Shown here: one piece after another, positions 10,501 to 20,094 of the stretch
How positions within the stretch are numbered: position 1 is the stretch's first letter
Layout of the letters: each line of letters begins with the position of its first letter
Virus record (IMG/VR): IMGVR_UViG_3300035698_031273
Coordinates: 43,070 to 107,069 of that record
Direction: 5' to 3' (one strand)
Length of the DNA: 64,000 nucleotides
From: a virus
Notes under the pieces: generated by a model
Databases searched by the model: none
What the model was told of the DNA's origin: nothing
Seen by the model: the letters and a program-made list of their open reading frames with translations, nothing else
Made by a program: the position numbers and the translations under genes

Positions 10501-11220
10501 ATTACTATGGGATTTCCGGGAACAATTGATGAAGATCCAGTTTCTGGTTTAAGCGATTTTGCTATCGGAGCTAGAGATAATTTATTTCTTCAATTGCCAA
10601 TTACATTAGAAGGTATAAATATGGCATCTTCTATTGCTGTTGGAGTTGGTGACGAGCCTCATTTATCGTGGCAATCTAATAGAAATAAGAATTGGAATAT
10701 ATATTATAGTAATGCTCTTGATATTAACATTCCTTTTCGTTTTGATACTAGGATAACTAGTTCAACCAGTAATAGTTTATCCCCATCTGTTTCTGTAAGT
10801 AGAAATGGTAAAAGAATGATATGTTGGCATGATAACAGAAACGGTGATTATGATATTTATTCAGCATATTCTTCTGACACTTCGAATGCTGGACAAAATA
10901 ATTGTTCTCTTTATCATGCAATGGATGTAATGCAAACACATACTGATTCTTTATGTTCCATTACGTTTTCTTATACGTCCACGAGTACAGCAACTTATAA
11001 TTTTATTATTTATTTTTATAATGATAGTTATCAGACTGATTTGTATAGCACCATTAGCTCTATAAATTTAGTTAATGGCTGGCAAAAAGATGGTATTCCT
11101 TTTGACCCCGATGGAACTGAAATTACAAATGGACAGACTGTAACCATTACTTATGCTCCACAAGTTGATGATGGAATATTTGATCGTATTTTATATTATA
11201 AACATGCAGTAGATAGTTAA
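7504..11220 (+). CDS. Giant virion surface protein with WxDxRxG propeller-type repeats
   Basis: I place the start at ATG 7504, which overlaps the preceding stop in the arrangement ATGATTAA. A TTG-free upstream extension to 7426 lies inside the glycosyltransferase gene and is unlikely. The product is about 1238 residues. Three strands of the form W-x-S/D-x-R-x-G-x3-IYY occur at about 520 (VTWESDRTGNIQVYY), 1051 (LSWQSNRNKNWNIYY) and 1103 (ICWHDNRNGDYDIY), typical of sialidase-like or related beta-propeller blades. A Cys-rich stretch (about 195-270) precedes them. The last ~90 residues form a beta module (YNFIIYFYND) shared with the next gene and with the gene at 20091. No catalytic glycosidase residues could be assigned, so binding rather than cleavage is the safer reading. 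Confidence 0.7.
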   Translation: MIKAIIDPQFGTIEQAKHLRLSLFNLPNDTGMRIKIEDATNLCAVKFNGEDNFDINPNIKNVNGTINITIPEECAYNVISLFVFLFKKESDAYKLFRIIPFVYHVKKELFKSEFDGKINLFPSFVEKSQSFMISVQADPNTEYFVLINDKDFFIKTNEIGAGTTHAKATDFLINKEVVVLQNFPIGISKSKNEIPCFSGCELCVLPNNVKTHVDPRCEISGYIFTLPEECKDSEIPEDVVPTPPDPRVEPIDIETKRTDCKNKMVDHTGLEFCRINNHDATILASGQSLHAVISVDSEIVESSNEAYNYPRIFILDDESSLDVQVLFSAKVSVPPKATTDDLVIYVDKNTYDMCSRIFSETVYIVVFNEQLGYRSFELIGREIPDNYVPFYRVIASKGESTVSVDEWILCEYAVFFIKGESYPNIEASYVETLPIIKDSSANIVPSLSVTIASNRYHVGSSYESYVYVIAEAVISNESQLFYYSFTVGETGYLSKSFGWKQITYDGNNYNPKAIVDSRGSVHVTWESDRTGNIQVYYGVLGPASRMLGNTILSSICDKYAELYRKEDKPFTYVTENVIIDAGQEYGISPQIVFDSYPVLDTLESGVVTIKGEDSFSVSGNPISDTAMFFYALDDDSGLDLNNNMLQINYQVDFNFSMSISRTSPIDEDVTLSGSINPLQIDDLFSQWKQQFTFSSNTDIYNFPVYSIGNNTFIIGRQDSLYDRIFPIVGAYRNSDIDHVAAETDIALSFVPILNGDDSNVRHWIIGVMPEKVRFEANNLIRTQLDWCSEKGVICTPDCGYVDNMSEIVYTGKAKFVFVYNGDDSFYGTPDYRKAGIVREINGSFDLAEINNIQIIVGYEKLYAENFSDLFEEKDYSFEQETSFYICTVTLFFNNNAIFSESFPTSLASIDRFDLGFGLPTGGYLITDDFYPYESNIFDDLEETSFNVEFDNIVLSSPTFYVNEEIAIVPLSIRNILDPVVSSSVSSTQLQEFFESENNYITMGFPGTIDEDPVSGLSDFAIGARDNLFLQLPITLEGINMASSIAVGVGDEPHLSWQSNRNKNWNIYYSNALDINIPFRFDTRITSSTSNSLSPSVSVSRNGKRMICWHDNRNGDYDIYSAYSSDTSNAGQNNCSLYHAMDVMQTHTDSLCSITFSYTSTSTATYNFIIYFYNDSYQTDLYSTISSINLVNGWQKDGIPFDPDGTEITNGQTVTITYAPQVDDGIFDRILYYKHAVDS

Positions 11221-11232
11221 TAGGGAGAGATA

Positions 11233-14200
11233 ATGCCACTTTTACGAGTATCAAATAAATATAATCATTTACCAAACGAATGTTATATTACAGTAAGTAC
11301 CAATAATTCTGAGTCTTTTTACACAACTGATTGTACTAAGTCTTTTACTCTTGAGGAAAGACCTTTTACTCTACCATTAAATGTTACTATTAAATTTGAA
11401 AAAATAGAAGGTGCCGAATTTGAGGAAGTGTATGTTGATCGTTCTAGTGCTCAATATGGACTAACAGATTCTACAGTATATAGGGATGGAGAATGGAGAC
11501 CAGCATATAAGGTAGAAATAATAATGCCAGATAATAGTTATAGTTCTTATGATGTAGAAATACGTTATAAAAATAGTTATTATTTAACGGTCAAAAAAGA
11601 AGGAACAATATCTGGGCAAATTTATGGAGGAGAAGAAGAACAAAGACAAAGAATATATTATGATACCCCTATACTTCTTAGTTCATCTAATGATTATTAT
11701 ATCTTGTTGGCCACTAGTAATGATCCTAGAGATGAGGTAAAAAGGTGGATTAATACCGAGGAATCAAGTGCAGAAGCTGAGAATCATGTAAATATGGAAG
11801 GAGGAGATAAGACTGTATTTGTAGAGTTTATTAGACCAGGAACACAAAGTTATACATTAACAACATCTGTCCTACCAGATAATGATATTGGAGGTACTTT
11901 ATTAACTAATCCACAAGGACCAGATCATATAGAGGGAACAACAGTATTATTAAATGCATCTCCGGCTCCAGGGGGACCAGGGGAGCCAGGTTGGTTTGTT
12001 GAGGAATGGATTGGTACAAATGATGATGATTTGACCACTTCTAATAATGAAATTACGATGCCCAGTCAGGACACTACTGTAACTGTGAAATTTGGACATG
12101 CTCCATTTCATATAGAAGTAGAAGTTTATACTGGTGGAATTCTTAATAATACTGGTGGAACTGTTGATATTATATCAGATGAATATACTGCTGGTTCTGT
12201 TGTTAATATAACAGCTACTCTTGCTACTGGATATAAAGTTCAAAAGTGGGTGGGAACTCAGATTGAAGCAACCTCATCTAATTCTAATTCTATTTTTGTG
12301 GATGCAAAGAAGACTGTCCAAGTTTATTTTATAGAGACAACAATTATAAATTATACTTTAGAAACTTCTGTTGTAGACAATAATTATGGTTATATTCAAC
12401 CATCCTCAGGAGACCATGAAAGCGGCATAACAGTTACTTTAACTGCTGGTGCAGATGTTGGATATCGTGTTAAAAAATGGACAGGAACAGATAAAGATAA
12501 CATAGTGGATAAAATAAATTATGTTACTATGACTTCTGCTAAAACTGTCGAAGTACAATTTGAAGTAGATCCTGATTATGTTGCTCCTCCAGACACTGAC
12601 TTGGACCCTGCAGTTCCAGATGAACATGGATGGATAATATCTCCTTATACATATGATAACATATTTTTATGTCCTTCTGATGAAATTTTGGGAAATGTAA
12701 TTAGATTTACTTATTATAATGACACTGGTTCGGAACAAAATTTAAATTTTCATATAAGATTTTATGCTGATATGGGAAGGGAAATTTTATTATATACCGC
12801 TTTTACTGTTTCAAATACAAAAAGATGGTTTATAGAAAATGCTCCTCCTATTGTATTTCCTAATGGGGGAATTACTGTGTCTGATGAAGGTACGACTGAC
12901 ATTATGTTTGTCCCAGAAGTTTTACCACATGAAAAAATAGAAGAACAGAGAAGATATTTAGCAAATACTACTAGTGGAAATACTTATGAATTGCCATTAT
13001 TATGTGGTGTTAAATATTATGCTGATATAAGTTATAAGTTTCAGAACAGTAATTATATTTATCCTTTAAAAACAATAGTCTTTAGAACAACTGGCGAAGT
13101 TATACAAGGTAATTTTGGTAGGAGAAATGTTGACGAAAGCACATGGGTCTGTTCTGGGCAAGGTGTTGATGACATGAGAGTTACTAGTTCAATGGGGCAG
13201 GCTATATCTCCATCATTAGAATCTAATTTATTTGGACATTTTATGGTTGTTTGGGAAGACACGAGGAATGGGCTTCCTAAAATATATGGGGCAACCTATG
13301 ATTCTGATAGTGAAGTGTTATACTCTAGTGGTCAAGGATATTTTGATTCAGTAAAACTTGATCAAGGACAACATCCTAAAATTTTAGTTGATCAAGCACA
13401 AAATTTTTATATATCTTCTATTGATCGGGATCAGATATATGTAAATAAGTGTTCTTTGCCGGTTAGAGGTATTCAGGAACCTCCTGTTATTTATGATTCT
13501 GAACAATTGTGTTTTCCTGGATCTGGTACTTTTTTAGATATAGGAGATGACATTAGAATAAGAATTTATCAGGAAGATAATAAGGGCAGTCTTGTCATTA
13601 GTGAATCGGAAGTCTTAACTGTGGTAACGAGTACTTATGTTCGTTTTGATGTAACTGGAGTAGCTGGTTCATATGCTGTTAGATTAAGATCATCTTCAGA
13701 TAAAAATTGGAGTGATTGGATCAATATAGGAGTTGGTATTTATACTGGAGTGAATGAACAGGGACAACCTAAACCCAAGACAGAAGCTGACTTTTCTTAT
13801 GATGCTTATTTTATTGGAAATAATAGATTTGTAGTTCCATGGGACATAAGTCGTGCAAATGGAATACGTAGAGTTTGTGGGCAAATTCTTACTGTATATG
13901 GAATTACTAAAACATTTTGTATTGAATTCCTTTCTAATTTTGATGAGTTAGATTATTCAGTTGAATTTTATAAAGATAGCGATTTTAGTAATAAGTTTTC
14001 TTTTTATAATGGAATGTTTGTGCTTAGTGCTGTTACTAGTAATATTGTATATGTAAAAATAAAATTTAACACGAATGAAGACATGGGAAGTTTAACATTT
14101 AATATAGTACAGCAAGGAATTAATGATAGATTTGGAGAGCATAACGGGCTTATATTGACCAAATCTCTTACGGAAGAAGGAGTATATACCGGAAGTTTTG

Positions 14201-14538
14201 AAATAGAAAAAAGTGATGGAGTTTTTAATAAAGATGGAAAAGGTATTCTGACAGTTAATATTCCTGGTTTTCCTACCAACTTAGAAGCTACATATTGTAA
14301 AGATGACATTTTTTCTTCTGACGGAAATTATTTAGATTATTATAATGTAAATGGCACTTTTGTCAACCATGAAACATTAAGAAAAGCTAATGATGTTAGT
14401 GCTGAGGAAGTTTTTTCAGCATATCGTACAGCCCAATTTAATCGTGTTATTGATACAAATAGTCTAAAGAGATTATATGACAGTGATGATCCTCAGTATT
14501 TATTTGGTGATACTTCTTTTTACAAAGATAGAGAATAG
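11233..14538 (+). CDS. Virion surface protein with InlB-B-like repeats and a propeller segment
   Basis: The product has 1101 residues; AGGGAGAG just upstream supports ATG 11233. Residues ~205-446 contain three clear repeats of the divergent InlB B-repeat type (each with GYKVQKWVGT-like and TVQVYF-like strands), and one or two weaker copies precede them (from ~115). Such repeats form stalk-like beta folds in bacterial surface proteins. At ~470-615 sits the FHIRFYAD module also found in the 7504 and 20091 proteins. At ~671 a propeller strand VVWEDTRNGLPKIY occurs, followed at ~694 by LYSSGQGYFD, which reappears almost unchanged in the 20091 protein. A role as an extended receptor-binding or decoration protein is inferred. 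Confidence 0.7.
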   Translation: MPLLRVSNKYNHLPNECYITVSTNNSESFYTTDCTKSFTLEERPFTLPLNVTIKFEKIEGAEFEEVYVDRSSAQYGLTDSTVYRDGEWRPAYKVEIIMPDNSYSSYDVEIRYKNSYYLTVKKEGTISGQIYGGEEEQRQRIYYDTPILLSSSNDYYILLATSNDPRDEVKRWINTEESSAEAENHVNMEGGDKTVFVEFIRPGTQSYTLTTSVLPDNDIGGTLLTNPQGPDHIEGTTVLLNASPAPGGPGEPGWFVEEWIGTNDDDLTTSNNEITMPSQDTTVTVKFGHAPFHIEVEVYTGGILNNTGGTVDIISDEYTAGSVVNITATLATGYKVQKWVGTQIEATSSNSNSIFVDAKKTVQVYFIETTIINYTLETSVVDNNYGYIQPSSGDHESGITVTLTAGADVGYRVKKWTGTDKDNIVDKINYVTMTSAKTVEVQFEVDPDYVAPPDTDLDPAVPDEHGWIISPYTYDNIFLCPSDEILGNVIRFTYYNDTGSEQNLNFHIRFYADMGREILLYTAFTVSNTKRWFIENAPPIVFPNGGITVSDEGTTDIMFVPEVLPHEKIEEQRRYLANTTSGNTYELPLLCGVKYYADISYKFQNSNYIYPLKTIVFRTTGEVIQGNFGRRNVDESTWVCSGQGVDDMRVTSSMGQAISPSLESNLFGHFMVVWEDTRNGLPKIYGATYDSDSEVLYSSGQGYFDSVKLDQGQHPKILVDQAQNFYISSIDRDQIYVNKCSLPVRGIQEPPVIYDSEQLCFPGSGTFLDIGDDIRIRIYQEDNKGSLVISESEVLTVVTSTYVRFDVTGVAGSYAVRLRSSSDKNWSDWINIGVGIYTGVNEQGQPKPKTEADFSYDAYFIGNNRFVVPWDISRANGIRRVCGQILTVYGITKTFCIEFLSNFDELDYSVEFYKDSDFSNKFSFYNGMFVLSAVTSNIVYVKIKFNTNEDMGSLTFNIVQQGINDRFGEHNGLILTKSLTEEGVYTGSFEIEKSDGVFNKDGKGILTVNIPGFPTNLEATYCKDDIFSSDGNYLDYYNVNGTFVNHETLRKANDVSAEEVFSAYRTAQFNRVIDTNSLKRLYDSDDPQYLFGDTSFYKDRE

Positions 14539-14543
14539 TTAAA

Positions 14544-16004
14544 ATGGCAGTTCTTGATAGTCCAACTTTAATATATCCTAACGGGGGAGAAGATATATGG
14601 TTTAGGGAAATAACCATTACATGGGAAGAGCCAGATTACGATACTTCTAATTATAATTGGTATGAAATATTCTTTACGGATAATTATACTGTTAGTGGCA
14701 GTCCAGATTGGATGCAAATAGCATCTCTTCCTGTTTCTGTAACGTCTTTTCAATGGTATATGCCGGTATTTGTTAAGGGAATACAATGTAGGTTTGCAAT
14801 AAGATTAAGAAATGAAAAAGGAGAAAGAAGTGAAAGAATTATTTCTGCAGGCAATATTACAATTAAAAGTAGTCCTTTAGAAAGTCCTTCTGTTTTTAGT
14901 CCTGCTCCTCAAGGCAATTATTTTGCATATGTTCCTATTATTTTTAATCAAGAAAATGTGATAGGTAAAATTTCTCAACGTGCATTTTATCGAGGATACT
15001 ATAGTTCAGAAACCCACGATATTGATTGGACAGTTATTCCAAAAATATTTTATGTTGGTTCTCCCACATATTATTGGAGTGTAGAAAATCTTTCGTCTTC
15101 TAATGATTATTCTTTTAAGTTTGAGTTGGTTGAAGGAGATAGTATTTCCAAACCTGTTTTTATAAACAATGTAAATATAAATGTTTTGAATTATTTTACA
15201 ATAGATACCATTCCTCCAAAAGGAACAGTTACAATAACAAATAATCAACAATATACCAATAATAGAGATGTTATACTTGATGTTAAATCTTTCGACGAAA
15301 CCACTTCTGTGAAAAGTGTAACTATACAGCAGGCGGTAATATCTTCTGATGGATTTCAAATTGAATCTGTCGGTATAGCACAGAATTTAGGTAATGTAAT
15401 TACTTGGCAAATTTCAGGAGAAGAAGATGGGGTCAAATATTTACAGGCTAAATTGAAGGACTATGGAGATAATGTGGAAATCAATTCCTATAGTGATGAA
15501 AAGAAATATTTTCGAGTATATAATAGTATTGCTGATAGTACAGTATCTTCAATAATGGTAAATGGAAGTGATATTTGGTCAGCTTTTGCAGGTGATGGTT
15601 ATCAAGTTTATAAGAACAGGGAGTTTGTTGTTGCTCCGTCGTATGAAGTAACATCTATGCATTTTTATAGTAATGTTCCTTATTTTTGTTTGAAAACATC
15701 TTCAAATACTGGTATTTTTCAGCGTTATATAAACGAGACATTATATACTTTGATGACATTTACAGATATAGATAGTATTATAAATTCTTCAACTGTGTTT
15801 AATAGTCTTCTTATTTTAGGAATGGAAAATGGAAATCTTTATTCTTTCAACGGAACGACGTTAAGTTTGCTTACATCCTACAACAATAGTATTACTGGTG
15901 TTTTTACAGATAATAACCTTTTATATATTACTCTTGATAAAAGTTCTATTATGGGAGTTTATGATGGTTACAGTTTTTCAACCGTTTCTTCTCTTTGGAG
16001 CTGA
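14544..16004 (+). CDS. Virion surface protein with Ig/FN3-like domains
   Basis: This 486-residue protein begins with a YPNGGEDIWF segment followed by alternating strands (residues ~8-105), a pattern common in extracellular Ig/FN3-like domains. A second domain at ~225-300 starts with DTIPPKGTVTITN; the same DxTPPxGxxTI opening recurs in the 20091 protein near residue 1268. The last ~160 residues (SDIWSAFAGDG, LILGMENGNLYSFNG) look like propeller blades that report a value and label. The start ATG lies six bases after the previous stop, without a strong ribosome-binding site, so translational coupling is likely. I could not identify a ligand or an enzyme activity. Confidence 0.65.
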   Translation: MAVLDSPTLIYPNGGEDIWFREITITWEEPDYDTSNYNWYEIFFTDNYTVSGSPDWMQIASLPVSVTSFQWYMPVFVKGIQCRFAIRLRNEKGERSERIISAGNITIKSSPLESPSVFSPAPQGNYFAYVPIIFNQENVIGKISQRAFYRGYYSSETHDIDWTVIPKIFYVGSPTYYWSVENLSSSNDYSFKFELVEGDSISKPVFINNVNINVLNYFTIDTIPPKGTVTITNNQQYTNNRDVILDVKSFDETTSVKSVTIQQAVISSDGFQIESVGIAQNLGNVITWQISGEEDGVKYLQAKLKDYGDNVEINSYSDEKKYFRVYNSIADSTVSSIMVNGSDIWSAFAGDGYQVYKNREFVVAPSYEVTSMHFYSNVPYFCLKTSSNTGIFQRYINETLYTLMTFTDIDSIINSSTVFNSLLILGMENGNLYSFNGTTLSLLTSYNNSITGVFTDNNLLYITLDKSSIMGVYDGYSFSTVSSLWS

Positions 16005-16006
16005 TC

Positions 16007-16984
16007 ATGGGGAATAATGCGGAAATTAAATATTATCTAACTAGCTTGCAAAATAGCATTGCTCAGAATAATTTATCGCAATCTATTGGAGGGTATATAA
16101 GTACATCTCTTTTATACCCAGAAACAACAATAACTTCTACTGTTAGTTTTTTTGATACAACATTGGAGATATCTGATTTTACTCAGGTTCCGAATCAGGT
16201 ATATTTATTTTCAGGATATGAGCTTATTGAGGTAGATGCAATTACTTCAAATACTGTTGTAATTCAAGAAAGAAGTGTAAATGGTATTAGAGATACACAT
16301 ATTTCTGGAGATATAGTAAAAGGAGTTTCATCAAGACTGTTGTTTGATAATTTTTTTAATGAAGAAAATAAGCAATATCGTTGTTTTGCCATAAAAAACG
16401 ATAGTGCAACAGTTACTTTTTTTGATGTTTCAGTTAAGTTGTCTTTAAATAGTCAGAATAATTATAGTTCATATAATGTAGCTGTTGAAATTCCTAGCAA
16501 TGATTATGTAAGTTCTGCATCTACGTCCGAGGGGACAGACTCTACATTAATTGACAACACTCTTATTTCTTATAGCTTAAATCAATTTAATGATGCTGTT
16601 ATCAATATCCTTTCAGGTAGTAATCTAGGTCAAACAAGAATTATTTCTTCTTTTGATAATATTACGGGAACGATTACTGTAAGTAGTTCTTTTCCTCATG
16701 ATAATGTAACGGGAATAAATTATGAAATTGAACCTGGTCCGGCTCAAAGAACTAAATCAGGTGAGATATCTCCAGATATCTCTTTGTCTACATTTTCTGG
16801 CTTTAAGAGTGTTAATGTAGGAATTCCAATTGATGTAAATGGTTTGAGAGACAATGGTAGTAATCTAGAACCTAATGATGTAATTTATGTTTGGGTAGAA
16901 CGTAGTATGTTGATTAATGGTTTGGCTTATGATAATAATACTTTTGTTCTGGATGTTGATTATTCAGATATTGGAGGGTCATAA
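16007..16984 (+). CDS. Virion-module beta-rich protein, unknown function
   Basis: I chose ATG 16007 over TTG 15995 because GGAG at 15997-16000 sits six bases in front of it and this start follows the previous stop (16002-16004) directly. The product is 325 residues. It has two visible parts: an N-terminal section with short strands such as VYLFSGYELIEVDAI and VVIQERSVNGI (residues ~60-95), a pattern seen in phage proteins that describe a coordinate and its type, and a longer beta-rich section. I see no signal peptide or catalytic motif. Its place in an unbroken run of surface-protein genes suggests a structural role. Confidence 0.65.
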   Translation: MGNNAEIKYYLTSLQNSIAQNNLSQSIGGYISTSLLYPETTITSTVSFFDTTLEISDFTQVPNQVYLFSGYELIEVDAITSNTVVIQERSVNGIRDTHISGDIVKGVSSRLLFDNFFNEENKQYRCFAIKNDSATVTFFDVSVKLSLNSQNNYSSYNVAVEIPSNDYVSSASTSEGTDSTLIDNTLISYSLNQFNDAVINILSGSNLGQTRIISSFDNITGTITVSSSFPHDNVTGINYEIEPGPAQRTKSGEISPDISLSTFSGFKSVNVGIPIDVNGLRDNGSNLEPNDVIYVWVERSMLINGLAYDNNTFVLDVDYSDIGGS

Positions 16985-16986
16985 TT

Positions 16987-17994
16987 TTGGATTTAAGATC
17001 TTCTGTTAAAATGTTCTTACAATTTGAAACTTCAGATGTTTTAATAGATTCGGTATCTAGTAATCATTTAGATGTGGTTGGGACTTCAGGTGTGAGTACG
17101 ATTTCTGGTGATCTTGGTTATGTCATGCAACAAGATCAGTATCTTTTTATGAATAATTCTAGATTTTCGGTTGACCAAGAAATGATGATAGGGTTTTGGC
17201 TTTATCCTGTTAATCCTGGGATGGTAGTTGAAACCCCACCTACCATTGAACCCTTAAGAATTTCTCTTATGGATTACGGGAATGATAATCCTTCTTTAAA
17301 TCCTACTATTCTTGGGGATAAGTTATTTGTACTTTATGAAGAGACTAATACTAACGGTACGAATGTTTTGAATTTACATATGAACAATAGCGGATATACC
17401 GCAAAAACAGAATCATATACAGCAGGAGTTTGGCATCATTTTCTTATTGCTTATGATGGCAAAGAATCATCAATAAGAATAATTGTAGATGGCAGAAACA
17501 GTAATATAACTGATGGAGGCAATGTTCCTATTCACTTATATTCTACTGTTGCTGATTTTTATCTTAATAGAAAAATAATTGAAGGAAGTTATGATGTTGC
17601 TAATAATCAGGGGTATATAGGTGATATTTTTGTTATGAACGAAGTATTATCATCTACTAATGATTTGGAAATATTTGTTAGAAAAATAGTAAACAAATCA
17701 ACCGAATGGACTTTAGATGAGGAAAATTGGTTTACAGAATATTTTAATCAGGGGTTTTATATCCCTCAGGACCCAACTACAATAAGTGCCACATCATTTA
17801 TTAATGATATGAAAGATTTGTACATTTCTAATACTAAGGGGCAGATTAATAGAGGGTCTCCTTTGTTTTGGGAAGTAAGAAGATCTTTTTCTCAATCTTC
17901 TGAAATAAATTTGCTTAATAAAAATGTTCGGGGTAGTCAGGTGAGTTCTAGTAACGGGTATCTAGAAATAGGTGGGTCAGTTGTTCGTTTTTAG
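16987..17994 (+). CDS. LamG / concanavalin A-like lectin domain protein
   Basis: The start is TTG 16987, supported by GGAGGG at 16973-16978. In this 335-residue protein, residues ~60-228 have the order of strands expected for a LamG-like jelly roll: MMIGFWLYP (the membrane-independent edge strand with the W-x-Y/K-P turn), WHHFLIAYDG, IRIIVDGRN, and the closing GYIGDIFVMNEVLSS strand. Domains of this fold usually bind glycans or act as spacers in extracellular proteins. The C-terminal ~100 residues are not recognised. Four other proteins of this module carry the same fold, so this is probably one member of a set of glycan-binding surface proteins. Confidence 0.75.
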   Translation: MDLRSSVKMFLQFETSDVLIDSVSSNHLDVVGTSGVSTISGDLGYVMQQDQYLFMNNSRFSVDQEMMIGFWLYPVNPGMVVETPPTIEPLRISLMDYGNDNPSLNPTILGDKLFVLYEETNTNGTNVLNLHMNNSGYTAKTESYTAGVWHHFLIAYDGKESSIRIIVDGRNSNITDGGNVPIHLYSTVADFYLNRKIIEGSYDVANNQGYIGDIFVMNEVLSSTNDLEIFVRKIVNKSTEWTLDEENWFTEYFNQGFYIPQDPTTISATSFINDMKDLYISNTKGQINRGSPLFWEVRRSFSQSSEINLLNKNVRGSQVSSSNGYLEIGGSVVRF

Positions 17995-18003
17995 GAAATA
18001 CAA

Positions 18004-20094
18004 ATGGACTTAACAGTAAAAATAAATAATATAAGTACTTCTAATCAAGTTGTTATTACTGATGATAAACCTACAATTACTTGGGATTTTGAAGAACTAA
18101 TAGATGTCAATATAAGTGGAGATGCTGGAATAATATCTTCAACAGAACCAATAGAACAATTAGATTTTACAATTTTGATTGCTGATAATAATGTTGGCTG
18201 GGGAGAAAGTTTTTTTGTAGGGAATATTACTCAATCTGATATTATTACTACTAAAAGAAAATCTTGGAAATATCTTGGACCATTGCTTGAAAGAGGACTA
18301 ACTTATTATGGTCAAATTAGAGTTCGTGATGAACTTAATCAAAGTAGTGGCTGGGTAGAGTTTTCTTTTCGTTATAATTCTTTACCTTATATTCAGACTG
18401 CTAGTTTATCTCCTTCTTCTCCAACTATAGATGATGACATAATCTTATCTTATACTTATTATGATGCTGATGGAGACATAGAATCAGGCACTTTTATTCG
18501 TTGGTATCAGAACGGAGAGTATCGTTCTCAATTTGATGACAATTTAATAATTCGTTCAGATTTCACCAAAGATGGAGATATATGGTCTGTTAACATTATT
18601 CCTAGTGACGGATATGAATATGGTCAAAAATATGTTCCATCTTCAGTTGTGGTTAATTATAATTATCCAGAGATTTCTTCGGCTACAATATCTCCTTCCA
18701 CTCCTAATGAAAATGACATTTTAAAAGCAGAATTTGTAACAGATTTTAAGGATTTTACTGGTTCTGAACAAATTAGATGGTTTGTAAACAATGTCTTACA
18801 ATCAACACTAGAAAATAATATTTATGCCAGACCAGATGTTGGTCCGGGAGATATTGTTTTTTATCAAATAAAATATCCGGAGGATACATCATATTCTACC
18901 TCTCAGAGTGTTACGATTGTAGACTCAAATTTTGTTGTAAGAGATATAAAGGTAGATGGATCAGTGGAGCCTCTTTCTGTTATTACTACTAGACCAATTG
19001 TGACATGGGCTGTGCATAGTCCATCTAACAGAAAAAACACTTATCTTTCTATTAGGGTAGGAACATACTATGGTGCTGCCAATATTTATAGTTCTGTTAT
19101 AAATACGGATGATACGGCTTGGCGTTTGCCAGATAATATAATAGAAAAAGGAAATGATTATTTTATAGGTATATCTGTTAGTGACTCAACAACATTTCCA
19201 GAACATATATATACAAAGTTTCGTGTTACTGGATCTAGATGGACAGAAAGTGTGAGCAATACAACAGGATGGACGGTTGAAACAAGTTTTCTACTTAGTT
19301 CAGAAGATGATTTTAGTGAACAAATTTATCAGTTTGTTAGGATACAAGATGGTAGTTATTTTGCGGAAATAAGAATACATAATGAAAAATTAGCGTTTGT
19401 ATCAAGTGATACCACTTATTCTGCAGCAATAACTACTCAGGGAGCACATGTATTAACCATTGTAGGACAAAATAATAATATAAGAGTATATTTAGATCGT
19501 ATTTTATTGATAAATGCTGATGGATTGTTTACTCAGCCTACATCTGCTAAACTTCTAGAAATCGGGAATAATAAGGATTCTAATTTTGTTATCTTTTATA
19601 AATATGTATACTATACTACATTAAGTGATTATTATCCTGAAAGTTCTTCTCAATATTATAATATTAGTTTTGGAGAGTATTTAAACTTTCCGAATAATTC
19701 AATAGTATCTTTAAGAGAGTATATAGAGAACCTAACAGAATATAAAATATTTTCTACTAATCCTCATAATGAAGAAGAGGGGGCAACTATTTATAAACTA
19801 ATTCCAGGCGAGCCGATTAGTTTACATACAGTGAATAGAACATTTTCACCTATAAATAAAATAAGAGTTTCTCCAAATAGGAATTATACTGTTTTTTGTC
19901 ATTCTAAAGGAGCTTCTATATTTCGAGGATATCATATAGAAGATTATACTTCTTCTTATATATGGGATATTAGTTCAGCGGTTTTACCAGATAATGATGG
20001 ATGGGAATTATATCAAAGTTTGGGTAGGAATTCAGTTCAATTAGTAAGTGAAGGTTTGGTTATAAATACTTTGTATCAAGGACAAGAAAATTGA
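18004..20094 (+). CDS. Virion surface protein with Ig-like repeats and a GWTV lectin-like module
   Basis: The product is 696 residues, with AGGA shortly before ATG 18004. Residues ~130-310 contain two Ig-like domains opening with SLSPSSPTIDDDI and TISPSTPNENDI and containing IRWYQNG/IRWFVNN strands; related domains occur in the C-terminus of the protein at 41337. Residues ~410-545 hold a LamG-like module starting SRWTESVSNTTGWTVE, and the same SRW-x4-N-x2-GWTV opening recurs at about residue 290 of the next protein. The stop codon overlaps the next TTG start by four bases (TTGA), so the two products are likely made together. A binding or spacer role on the virion is inferred. Confidence 0.7.
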   Translation: MDLTVKINNISTSNQVVITDDKPTITWDFEELIDVNISGDAGIISSTEPIEQLDFTILIADNNVGWGESFFVGNITQSDIITTKRKSWKYLGPLLERGLTYYGQIRVRDELNQSSGWVEFSFRYNSLPYIQTASLSPSSPTIDDDIILSYTYYDADGDIESGTFIRWYQNGEYRSQFDDNLIIRSDFTKDGDIWSVNIIPSDGYEYGQKYVPSSVVVNYNYPEISSATISPSTPNENDILKAEFVTDFKDFTGSEQIRWFVNNVLQSTLENNIYARPDVGPGDIVFYQIKYPEDTSYSTSQSVTIVDSNFVVRDIKVDGSVEPLSVITTRPIVTWAVHSPSNRKNTYLSIRVGTYYGAANIYSSVINTDDTAWRLPDNIIEKGNDYFIGISVSDSTTFPEHIYTKFRVTGSRWTESVSNTTGWTVETSFLLSSEDDFSEQIYQFVRIQDGSYFAEIRIHNEKLAFVSSDTTYSAAITTQGAHVLTIVGQNNNIRVYLDRILLINADGLFTQPTSAKLLEIGNNKDSNFVIFYKYVYYTTLSDYYPESSSQYYNISFGEYLNFPNNSIVSLREYIENLTEYKIFSTNPHNEEEGATIYKLIPGEPISLHTVNRTFSPINKIRVSPNRNYTVFCHSKGASIFRGYHIEDYTSSYIWDISSAVLPDNDGWELYQSLGRNSVQLVSEGLVINTLYQGQEN

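Noticed and set aside
9064-11220. Active sialidase
   Set aside because: Propeller strands are present, but no arginine triad or catalytic Tyr/Glu pair could be assigned, so I call it a binding propeller only.
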